A DNA stretch of 52,766 nt, taken from UM-FILTER-40-17 sp032251335 (GTDB lineage: Bacteria; Bacteroidota; Bacteroidia; Flavobacteriales; Flavobacteriaceae). Below the pieces are notes generated by a model. It was not told where the DNA came from, searched no databases, and saw only the letters and a list, made by a program, of their open reading frames with translations. The position numbers and the translations under genes are program-made. The stretch is taken from assembly GCA_032251335.1 (NCBI GenBank), contig JAVVDW010000018.1, positions 1 to 52,766 on the forward strand, given 5' to 3'. Every line of letters begins with the position of its first letter. Within the stretch, counting starts at the first letter, position 1. Below are positions 9,109 through 16,789 of the stretch, in pieces.

Positions 9109-10446
9109 TTATCTGTTAAATGCCAAGGGCATAGCCGCTTTCGCATCTGTAAATTTAAAGTTTTTATAAACCAACTGTCCATTTACAAAGGTGTGCATCA
9201 CCCGCGATTTAAAATTGACACCTTCAAAAGGAGACCAACCACAGTGGTAAAAAATATTGTCTTTGTTTACCGTCCAGGGTAAGGAGGGGTTGACCACGAC
9301 CAAATCGGCATAGTAGCCGGGTCGAATAAACCCTCTTTTTTCAATCTGAAAGAGCTTGGCCGGGTTGTGACACATTTTTTCTACGAGTTTTTCCAGACCG
9401 ATTTTTCCTTTGATTGCCATTTCAAACATGGCAGCAAGCGCGTGTTGTACCAAAGGGCCACCGGAGGGGGCTTCTAGGTATTTGTTTTGTTTTTCGGCTA
9501 AGGTATGTGGGGCGTGGTCGGTGGCGATAACGTCTATGCGGTCGTCCAACAAAGCCTTCCAAAGACCTTCCCTGTCTGAGGGCTTTTTGATGGCGGGGTT
9601 CCATTTGATGAGCGCGCCTATATTGCTGTAGTCATCATCGGAAAACCAAAGGTGGTGAATGCATACCTCTGCAGTGATTTTTTTGTCTTCTAGGGGAATT
9701 TTATTCGTAAAAAGATGGGTTTCTTTTTCTGTTGAAAGGTGAAAAACATGTAGGCGTGCGTCTGTTTTTTTGGCCAATTCAATCGCCATTGAAGAAGACT
9801 TATAGCAGGCTTCTTCACTTCTGATAAGCGGATGTGCTTCGAAAGGAATCAACTCGCCATACTGATTTTTGAATAATTTCGTGTTTTCTCTGATGGTTGC
9901 TTCATCCTCGCAGTGAACAGCAATCAACATGTTGGCATTTTTAAAAATTTCTTCTAAAATTTTGGGATTGTCCACCAACATATTTCCGGTCGAAGAACCC
10001 AAGAACAACTTGATGGCGGCTGCCTGGTTGGGTTGTAATCTTTTGATTTCTTCCAAATTTTCATTGGTACCGCCAAACATAAAAGAATAATTTGCAGCAC
10101 TCGTCTTCTCGGCGATGGCAAACTTTTCGGCCAACTTTTGGTGCGTGGTGGTCTGCGGATGGGTGTTGGGCATCTCCATAAAAGAAGTAATGCCACCGGA
10201 AACGGCAGCTCTGGACTCGCTTTCTATATTTCCTTTGTGCGTGAACCCCGGCTCTCTAAAATGCACTTGGTCATCTATTACGCCCGGCATCAGATAATTA
10301 CCTTCTACGTCTATAATTTGCGTATTGGGTTTGGCGCTGATGCTTTCGGCAACATCCTCAATAAAAGGCCCGTCAATAAGGACATCGCCTTCGCGAATGG
10401 CACCTTCATTGATAATTCGGGCATTTTTAATCAGTGTCTTTTTCAT
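9109..10446 (-). CDS. pyrC: dihydroorotase
   Basis: This 445-residue amidohydrolase interconverts carbamoyl-aspartate and dihydroorotate, the third step of pyrimidine synthesis. Metal-site motifs are visible: DDQVHFREPG (usually DxHxHxR, here QVHFR, a form common in Bacteroidota dihydroorotases), EMPNTHP, the VHCEDE and HVFHLST His segments, and IATDHAPH with the catalytic Asp. I start at the ATG at 10446 (MKKTLIKNARI). An upstream extension to 10494 is encoded by a short interspersed repeat and is not conserved protein. DUF4296 follows after 15 bases. Confidence 0.9.
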   Translation of the reverse strand: MKKTLIKNARIINEGAIREGDVLIDGPFIEDVAESISAKPNTQIIDVEGNYLMPGVIDDQVHFREPGFTHKGNIESESRAAVSGGITSFMEMPNTHPQTTTHQKLAEKFAIAEKTSAANYSFMFGGTNENLEEIKRLQPNQAAAIKLFLGSSTGNMLVDNPKILEEIFKNANMLIAVHCEDEATIRENTKLFKNQYGELIPFEAHPLIRSEEACYKSSSMAIELAKKTDARLHVFHLSTEKETHLFTNKIPLEDKKITAEVCIHHLWFSDDDYSNIGALIKWNPAIKKPSDREGLWKALLDDRIDVIATDHAPHTLAEKQNKYLEAPSGGPLVQHALAAMFEMAIKGKIGLEKLVEKMCHNPAKLFQIEKRGFIRPGYYADLVVVNPSLPWTVNKDNIFYHCGWSPFEGVNFKSRVMHTFVNGQLVYKNFKFTDAKAAMPLAFNR

Positions 10447-10463
10447 CTGTATATGATTATTTA

Positions 10464-10487
10464 TTTCGACTTCGCTCAATACAAGTG
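10464..10487 (-). repeat. short interspersed repeat (ACTTGTAYTGAGC type), copy 1
   Basis: On the minus strand it reads CACTTGTATTGAGCGAAG followed by TCGAAA. A related copy, CACTTGTACTGAGCAAAA, is at 50080-50097. Elements of this kind are scattered through Bacteroidota intergenic regions. This copy creates the spurious upstream extension of pyrC. Confidence 0.45.
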
Positions 10488-10608
10488 TTTTCATCGGTCA
10501 TGCTTCTGCTGCGTTTGGCACATATTTGTAATCTACTTTTCATTTTACCGGTTTTTTTGGCAGGTTCTTAATCATGGGCTTTACATCAACTAAGCAATCT
10601 AAAAAAAA

Positions 10609-11331
10609 TTACAGTTTGCGAAGAAGGCTCATGATTTTTAACCAAATTACGCCAAATACGGCTTCCCGTACGATCGCATTGGACATTTTTGACACCCCGT
10701 TGCTGCGGTCTGTAAAAATAACCGGAACTTCTTCTATTTTAAACTTTTTAAGGTAACATTTGAATTTCATTTCAATTTGGAAAGCATAGCCTACAAAACG
10801 GATTTTGTCTAAGTCCAAGGCTTGGAGCACCTGACGTTTGTAGCACACAAAACCCGCAGTGGTGTCGTGTATTTTCATGCCGGTAATCAGCCGGACGTAT
10901 TTTGAAGCAAAGTAGGAAAGCAACACGCGCTTCATGGGCCAGTTGACCACATTTACACCCGATACATATCTCGATCCGATAGCGACATCCGCACCTGTTT
11001 GACAGGCTTTCAGTAGCCGGGGCAAATCTTTCGGATTATGCGAAAAATCGGCGTCCATCTCAAAAATATAATCATAAGATTTTTGTAGTGCCCATTTGAA
11101 ACCGTGGATATAGGCCGTGCCGAGTCCGGATTTTTCTTGGCGGACTTCTAAAAAAATCTTCTCGGGGTATTTTGTTTGCAAACTGCGCACCAAATCTGCA
11201 GTGCCATCAGGGGAATTGTCATCAACAACCAACACATCAAATGCAGTTTTTAGAGACATAACAGCCTCTAAAATCTTTTCTATGTTTTCCTTTTCGTTAT
11301 AAGTGGGAATGATGACGAGGTTGGGTGTCAT
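10609..11331 (-). CDS. polyprenol monophosphomannose synthase (Dpm1-like GT2)
   Basis: This 240-residue family-2 glycosyltransferase has the Dpm1 signature: IIPTYNEKENI at the N terminus, VVDDNSPDGTA (nucleotide binding), MDADFSHNP (DxD-type metal site), GSRYVSG and the acceptor-side segment TTAGFVCYKRQVL. Family members transfer mannose or a related sugar from GDP to a polyprenyl phosphate. It lacks the C-terminal membrane helices of longer homologues. It lies 160 bases upstream of pyrC on the same strand, an arrangement seen in other Flavobacteriia. TATTTTTG at 11346-11353 is a likely -7 element. Confidence 0.88.
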   Translation of the reverse strand: MTPNLVIIPTYNEKENIEKILEAVMSLKTAFDVLVVDDNSPDGTADLVRSLQTKYPEKIFLEVRQEKSGLGTAYIHGFKWALQKSYDYIFEMDADFSHNPKDLPRLLKACQTGADVAIGSRYVSGVNVVNWPMKRVLLSYFASKYVRLITGMKIHDTTAGFVCYKRQVLQALDLDKIRFVGYAFQIEMKFKCYLKKFKIEEVPVIFTDRSNGVSKMSNAIVREAVFGVIWLKIMSLLRKL

Positions 11332-11465
11332 ATAAATATTTTAGGCAAAAATAAGCAATTGTTACTTCTTATGCTCATTTGAATGCATTACCTAAAAAGC
11401 TTTTTAACACGAATTTTAACCCAAAAGCGCCAAAAAAATCATCTAAAAAGGGAAATAAAGGCCTT

Positions 11466-11864
11466 CTATTTAATTCTAAAAATCAAAATGCTGGGAAATT
11501 CCGGTTTGGCTGCTTCAAAAAGTGTTTCGGCCTCCAACTTGTTTCTGAAATTGGGAATCCAAACCTTGTAGTTTGGCGTTTGAAATTTAATCACCGCCTT
11601 GTAGTCCGGAAACAAAGTGCCAAACTTTTCCAATTGTTTTTGCGCTTCTTCATAATTACCCGAATAGAGCTGAACCGTGTATCTGTTCAATACATTTTCG
11701 CTTTGGTTGAAAGCTATTTTCTTGGCAACCAATTTTTCTATGGTAATGGGTTCTTTTTCGGGAACAACTTCAGTTTTTTCTTGTCCGAAGGTGGTTTGAA
11801 AACCAAAAAAGAAAACCGTAAAAACGAGCAACCAATTTAATTTTGAACCAATTTGTGTGTGCAT
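11466..11864 (-). CDS. SPOR-domain secreted protein
   Basis: The ATG at 11864 gives 132 residues with a signal peptide (LNWLLVFTVFFFGFQTTFGQ). The mature part ends in a SPOR fold, with the marks YTVQLYSGNYEEAQKQLEKF and YKVWIPNFRNKLEAETLFEAAK. SPOR domains bind glycan strands lacking stem peptides, so a periplasmic cell-wall role is likely. TACATTTG at 11886-11893 fits a -7 promoter element 21 bases upstream. It stands alone, divergent from the respiratory operon. Confidence 0.85.
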   Translation of the reverse strand: MHTQIGSKLNWLLVFTVFFFGFQTTFGQEKTEVVPEKEPITIEKLVAKKIAFNQSENVLNRYTVQLYSGNYEEAQKQLEKFGTLFPDYKAVIKFQTPNYKVWIPNFRNKLEAETLFEAAKPEFPSILIFRIK

Positions 11865-12033
11865 AATGTATTCAGATTTGAAAGGCAAATGTAAATCTTA
11901 GATATTAGAACTAAAAAGTGTAGATTTGAATCCTGAAAAAAAAACACTTCTATTTATCCGAAAACGTCGCAAAAAGTAAGCCAAAAAAGCTATTTAGAAA
12001 TAATATAAATTATGATAATAGTCAAAGTTAAAA

Positions 12034-12064
12034 TTTTCAAAATCGAGTCTATGTACTAATTTTG
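12034..12064 (+). promoter_or_regulatory. probable promoter of the act-cox operon
   Basis: TAATTTTG at 12057-12064 matches TAnnTTTG exactly. A weak -33 candidate (TTTTC) is 19 bases upstream. Initiation a few bases downstream would give a leader of about 295 bases before actA. Confidence 0.5.
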
Positions 12065-12076
12065 CATCCATTAATT

Positions 12077-12092
12077 TATGACCAAAGTCATA
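12077..12092. promoter_or_regulatory. palindromic operator candidate downstream of the act promoter
   Basis: TATGAC-CAAA-GTCATA is a perfect 6+6 inverted repeat beginning about 13 bases after the -7 element. The geometry resembles binding sites of the CRP/FNR family, but the half-site is not the canonical one. It could equally be a small RNA hairpin at the 5' end of the leader. Confidence 0.35.
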
Positions 12093-12182
12093 GTTTGTCG
12101 TAAAATGTTCTTTAAATAAAATTTGATTTTTATTTGCCATCTATTGATAAAGGTTTGAAATAAATTGCACAACAAAACACAA

Positions 12183-12269
12183 ATGAAACATCCACTTCTT
12201 GGAATCTCGACACAAAAGGAAACGATTGCAAGGATTTGCGGCTTGATCATTGAAAAACAAATATTATAG
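12183..12269 (+). CDS. small upstream ORF 1 in the act leader (28 aa)
   Basis: ATG to TAG encodes 28 residues opening MKHPLLGISTQ and closing LIIEKQIL. It stops 4 bases before the ATG of the second small ORF (12274). The first residues (MKHP) and the end (KQI plus an aliphatic residue) recall the small ORF before the lrp gene, which is also 28 codons long. Too short to be assigned by homology; proposed as a leader peptide. Confidence 0.35.
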   Translation: MKHPLLGISTQKETIARICGLIIEKQIL

Positions 12270-12273
12270 ACAG

Positions 12274-12354
12274 ATGAAATGCCCATGTAAAAATATTGAC
12301 ACACAGGAGTGTGATTATCCTAGGGCGTTCCATGTGACCATTAAAAAACAATAA
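12274..12354 (+). CDS. small upstream ORF 2 in the act leader (26 aa, Cys-rich)
   Basis: The ATG-to-TAA frame encodes 26 residues starting MKCPCKNIDTQEC and ending TIKKQ, with three Cys. It ends 10 bases before the actA ATG, close enough for reinitiation coupling. Its first 24 bases differ from those of the small ORF at 34408 in only four or five positions, and both end in KKQ-containing tails at the same codon distance from the start. The 12274-12340 region could also fold: CACAC-AGGA-GTGTG as an inner hairpin and AATGCCC with GGGCGTT as an outer stem. Proposed as a regulatory leader peptide. Confidence 0.42.
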   Translation: MKCPCKNIDTQECDYPRAFHVTIKKQ

Positions 12355-12364
12355 AAATAAACAC

Positions 12365-13633
12365 ATGAAAAAGGTGTTACCTCGTCCTACCATTTTTACT
12401 GCTTTTTTTGCAACGCTAATGTTGTTTATGAGTCCGGATTTTCTGCAAGCGCAAGAAGGAGATCCCGCAGCCGGAAAAGCACTTTTCAATGCCCAATGCG
12501 CAGCTTGTCACAGGCTAGATCAAAGATTAGTCGGTCCGCCGCTTCGGGGTGTTTCAGAAAAATACGACCGTTCGTGGATTTACAATTGGGTGCGCAACAG
12601 CGCTGAGCTCATCGCCTCCGGAGATGCCCAAGCCATTGCCATTTATGAAGAGTACAACAAAGTTCCGATGACGGCATTCCCCTTGTTATCGGATGCGGAT
12701 ATCGACAACATACTCGCATATATAGACGCGCCGCCGGCTCAGCCTAAAGCAGCTGATGCAACCACTACGGTTGTTGCACCACCTGCCGAATCCGGTGGAA
12801 ATGTCAATCAAATTGTCATAGCGGCTTTGGTATTGGTGCTTTTGGTATTGGTAGTAATGTTGATACTGGTTCGAAACATCTTAACCCGTATTGCCGCTGC
12901 AAATGGTATAGAAGTGCCCGTCACCCAAAGCAAACCCATTTGGAAAGCCTTTGCTGAAAATCAGTTTTTGATTTTAGTGACCGTAATTTTTTCATTGTTG
13001 GGGAGCGCCTACTTCGCATACGGATATTTTATGCAAGTGGGTGTTGACCAAGGCTACCAGCCTGTGCAGCCGATTCATTACTCACACAAAATTCACGCAG
13101 GTGCCAATCAGATTGACTGTAAATACTGTCACTCTTCGGCAAGAACCAGCAAACATTCTGGTATTCCTTCGCTAAATGTTTGTATGAATTGTCACAAAAA
13201 CATTCAAGAATACAACGGAGAAACCACCCCCGAATATTCCAAAGCATTTTACGATGGAGAAATTCAAAAGCTCTACAAAGCAGTGGGTTGGGATCCGGAT
13301 TTGCAACAATACACCGGTGAGACGCAGCCTGTAGAATGGGTTCGTATTCACAACCTGCCCGATTTTGCCTATTTCAACCACTCCCAACACGTAACTGTAG
13401 GTGGTGTGGCTTGTGAAACGTGTCACGGTCCGGTTCAGGAAATGGAAATCATGTATCAGTATTCGCCACTTACCATGGGATGGTGTATCAACTGCCACAG
13501 AACAACCAACGTGAACGTCAAAGACAACGAATACTACAATAAAATTCATGACGCCCTTTCTCAAAAATACGGCGTAGAAGAATTTACCGTATCGCAAATG
13601 GGCGGACTCGAATGTGGAAAATGTCACTATTAA
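12365..13633 (+). CDS. actA: alternative complex III subunit ActA, multiheme cytochrome c
   Basis: This 422-residue exported protein has a signal peptide (to about AQ, residue 30), an N-terminal monoheme domain (CAACH), one transmembrane helix (about 160-180), then a c7-like multiheme domain with CKYCH, CMNCH, CETCH, CINCH and a terminal CGKCH. That is six heme-binding motifs. Alternative complex III oxidises menaquinol and passes electrons through these hemes towards the terminal oxidase. The classic ActA is pentaheme, so the extra N-terminal domain is a fusion. It is first gene of the operon, 34 bases before actB. Confidence 0.93.
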   Translation: MKKVLPRPTIFTAFFATLMLFMSPDFLQAQEGDPAAGKALFNAQCAACHRLDQRLVGPPLRGVSEKYDRSWIYNWVRNSAELIASGDAQAIAIYEEYNKVPMTAFPLLSDADIDNILAYIDAPPAQPKAADATTTVVAPPAESGGNVNQIVIAALVLVLLVLVVMLILVRNILTRIAAANGIEVPVTQSKPIWKAFAENQFLILVTVIFSLLGSAYFAYGYFMQVGVDQGYQPVQPIHYSHKIHAGANQIDCKYCHSSARTSKHSGIPSLNVCMNCHKNIQEYNGETTPEYSKAFYDGEIQKLYKAVGWDPDLQQYTGETQPVEWVRIHNLPDFAYFNHSQHVTVGGVACETCHGPVQEMEIMYQYSPLTMGWCINCHRTTNVNVKDNEYYNKIHDALSQKYGVEEFTVSQMGGLECGKCHY

Positions 13634-13667
13634 TTTAAAAATAAGTTGCTAAAACAATCCTGATCAG

Positions 13668-16600
13668 ATGGCTTCAAGCAAAAAATATTGGAAAAGTGTC
13701 GAAGAACTAGACAGCAACAACCCGATTGTGGCTCAATTGAGCCAGAACGAATTTGTTGAAGAAATTCCAACCGCCGATTTTCTCGGCGATGAAAAAAATT
13801 TACAAAACAGTTCAACAAATAGACGCGATTTTTTGAAATATGTTGGGTTTAGTACAGCTGCGGCTTCTTTGGCTGCCTGTGAAGGGCCTATCATTAAGTC
13901 GGTTCCTTATGTCATTAAACCTGAGGAAATTACTCCGGGTGTGGCAAATTATTACGCTTCTACCTATGTGGATGGTTTTGATTTTGCCAATGTATTGGTA
14001 AAAACCCGCGAAGGGCGCCCTATTAAAATTGAAAACAACACCCTGCCGGGTACGCAAATTGCAGCCAACGCACGTGTACAAGCAGCTGTATTGTCATTAT
14101 ACGACAGCGGAAGACTTAAAGAACCTACCAAAGATGGCGAGGCATATCCTTGGGAAGATTTTCACTTGGATGCTGCTATAAAGTTTAGCGAAATCACCGA
14201 AGGAGATGTGGTTTTTTTAACGCCTACCTTGGCCAGTCCATCAACAAATCAAATTTTAGCGGACTTCAAAACGGCTTATCCGGATTTGAATGTAAAACAC
14301 ATTATATATGATGCCGTATCAGAAACGGCTGCGACAGAAGCATTCCAAAAAGTTTACGGAACGCGCGCTTTGGCTGATTATGATTTTGCTAAAGCAGACT
14401 ATATTGTTTCTGTAGATGCCGATTTTCTCGGTGATTGGCAAGGTGGCGGATATGCCAAATCTTATGCACAAGGACGTGTGCCCAAAAACGGCAAAATGTC
14501 CAGACACATCCAGTTTGAGTCTAACCTTAGTTTAACAGGCGCCAGTGCAGACCATCGTTTTCCGTTAAACCCTTCAGATCTGAATCAGGTTTTGGTGAAA
14601 ATCTTCGGCCAAGTAACGGGCACTGCAGTTTCTAGCGGAAGCACAACTGCCGATGACAAGTTGGCTACAGTTATTTCAGACTTAAAGAAGCACGGAACCA
14701 AAGCAGTGGTGGTCAGTGGCATCCAAGATGTAAACGCACAATTGTTGGTTTTGGCCATCAATCAAGCCCTTCAAAGTGAGGCATTTGATACCGCCAATCC
14801 GCGATTGATACGTCAAGGGCACCATGCAGCAGCCATTGATCAATTGATAAAAGACATGGCTTCAGGAACTGTAAAAGCCTTGATTTTAAATGATGTCAAT
14901 CCGGTTTATTCATTGCCAAACGGCGATGCGTTTGCCGAAGCCATCAAAAATGTAGAATACACGGTTGCCTTTGCAAACCGACCTGATGAAACCACTGCAC
15001 TAGTGCAATATTTGGCGCCGCTGTCACACAATTTAGAGTCATGGGGTGATGTGGAAATCAAGAAAGGGCAGTTTGCGCTGATTCAACCGACAATCAATCC
15101 ACTTTTCGATTCTACCACCTTTCAACAAGCACTGATGAATTGGAGTGGTAACGAAACCCCTTATTACGACTATCTCAAAAAATACTGGGTAGAAAATATC
15201 CTCAACGGCGCTTCTTGGAATCAAGCGCTGCACGATGGTGTGTTTGTGAACGTTTCAGCTGTTGAGCTTTCTGCTGCTGTAGAAGAAAATACAGTAGAGA
15301 CAACAGTGGCTGATTTTAGCGGAGCAGCATCAGCATTGGCTAAGAAATCATACAACGGCGACACACTCAAGCTTTATACCAAAACAGCTTTGGGAGATGG
15401 CCGTCAGGCAAACAACCCTTGGTTGCAAGAAATGCCGGATCCCATCACACGGGCGGCGTGGGACAACTACTTGACCGTATCTAAAGCAGATGCTGACAGG
15501 TTGGGTTTTACCAATGAGCACGTTGCCAATGGTGGTTTAAATGGAAGCTATGCAAAAGTAACGGTTGGCGACAGCACCTTGGAAAAAGTCCCGGTCATTA
15601 TTCAGCCCGGACAAGCAAAAGGCGTATTTGGTTTGGCACTAGGATATGGACGCCAAGCCGGATTAAAATCAGAAATGCAAGTAGGTGTCAATACCTACAA
15701 ACTCTATAAAAACTTTGAGACGGTACAAGCCGTAACTGTAGAAAAAGTTTCAGGCACACACGAGTTTGCCTGTTTACAGTTGCAAAACACCCTTATGGGG
15801 CGCGGCAGTATCATCAAAGAAACCACTTTAGATGTTTTCAATACCGAAGACAAAGATGTGTGGAATGAAAAGCCGCATGTTTCGTTGAATCATCAAGAAG
15901 TGCCTGCTACTTCGGTAGATTTGTGGACTTCTTTTGATAGGTCTATCGGGCATCACTTTAATTTGTCTATCGATTTGAATGCTTGTACAGGTTGTGGTGC
16001 TTGTGTCATCGCTTGTCAGGCAGAGAATAACGTGCCGGTTGTCGGTAAAGTTGAGATCAGAAAGAGTAGAGACATGCATTGGCTGCGTATTGACAGGTAT
16101 TACTCATCAGAGGAAACTTTTGCGGCCGATACAGAGAAAAAAGAAAATATATCAGGTGTGTCACAATCTGTGTCGCAGTTTGGCGAGTTGGAAATAGCTT
16201 CGGAAAATCCGCAAGTGGCTTTTCAACCCATTATGTGTCAGCACTGTAACCACGCCCCTTGTGAAACGGTTTGCCCGGTTGCGGCCACTTCACACGGACA
16301 GCAAGGTCAAAACCAAATGGCATATAACCGTTGCGTAGGTACCAGATATTGTGCAAACAACTGTCCTTATAAAGTTCGTAGATTCAACTGGTTCTTGTAT
16401 AACAACAACGACGAGTTCGATTATAACATGAACGATGATTTGGGTAAGATGGTGTTAAATCCGGATGTTGTGGTTCGCTCGCGCGGTGTTATGGAAAAAT
16501 GCTCTATGTGTATCCAAAAAACGCAAAAAACTATTTTGGACGCCAAACGAGATGGACGAGTCATCAAAGATGGCGAATTCCAAACCGCTTGTTCCAGTGC

Positions 16601-16760
16601 CTGTGCTACCGGTGCTATCGCCTTTGGTGATATTAACGATGAAACAAGTCAAATCGCGACGCTCAAGGAGAGCGACCGCGTATATCACCTATTGGAAGAA
16701 GTAGGTACAAAACCCAATGTATTCTATCATGTAAAAGTGAGAAATACGGTTGAATCATAA
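13668..16760 (+). CDS. actB: alternative complex III subunit ActB (molybdopterin-enzyme-like + Fe-S)
   Basis: This 1030-residue protein fuses a DMSO-reductase-like large domain with a ferredoxin-like domain. A Tat signal NRRDFLKYVG with a following hydrophobic run ending in AAC lies near residues 46-65. The C-terminal part carries cluster motifs CTGCGACVIAC, CQHCNHAPCETVC, CVGTRYCANNC and CSMC...CSSAC, fitting three 4Fe-4S clusters and one 3Fe-4S cluster as in known ACIII. ActB proteins lack the molybdenum cofactor. It works at the periplasmic face with ActA and ActC. The next gene begins 29 bases later. Confidence 0.94.
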   Translation: MASSKKYWKSVEELDSNNPIVAQLSQNEFVEEIPTADFLGDEKNLQNSSTNRRDFLKYVGFSTAAASLAACEGPIIKSVPYVIKPEEITPGVANYYASTYVDGFDFANVLVKTREGRPIKIENNTLPGTQIAANARVQAAVLSLYDSGRLKEPTKDGEAYPWEDFHLDAAIKFSEITEGDVVFLTPTLASPSTNQILADFKTAYPDLNVKHIIYDAVSETAATEAFQKVYGTRALADYDFAKADYIVSVDADFLGDWQGGGYAKSYAQGRVPKNGKMSRHIQFESNLSLTGASADHRFPLNPSDLNQVLVKIFGQVTGTAVSSGSTTADDKLATVISDLKKHGTKAVVVSGIQDVNAQLLVLAINQALQSEAFDTANPRLIRQGHHAAAIDQLIKDMASGTVKALILNDVNPVYSLPNGDAFAEAIKNVEYTVAFANRPDETTALVQYLAPLSHNLESWGDVEIKKGQFALIQPTINPLFDSTTFQQALMNWSGNETPYYDYLKKYWVENILNGASWNQALHDGVFVNVSAVELSAAVEENTVETTVADFSGAASALAKKSYNGDTLKLYTKTALGDGRQANNPWLQEMPDPITRAAWDNYLTVSKADADRLGFTNEHVANGGLNGSYAKVTVGDSTLEKVPVIIQPGQAKGVFGLALGYGRQAGLKSEMQVGVNTYKLYKNFETVQAVTVEKVSGTHEFACLQLQNTLMGRGSIIKETTLDVFNTEDKDVWNEKPHVSLNHQEVPATSVDLWTSFDRSIGHHFNLSIDLNACTGCGACVIACQAENNVPVVGKVEIRKSRDMHWLRIDRYYSSEETFAADTEKKENISGVSQSVSQFGELEIASENPQVAFQPIMCQHCNHAPCETVCPVAATSHGQQGQNQMAYNRCVGTRYCANNCPYKVRRFNWFLYNNNDEFDYNMNDDLGKMVLNPDVVVRSRGVMEKCSMCIQKTQKTILDAKRDGRVIKDGEFQTACSSACATGAIAFGDINDETSQIATLKESDRVYHLLEEVGTKPNVFYHVKVRNTVES

Positions 16761-16789
16761 GTTTATTAAGAAATTTATATCAAGATACT

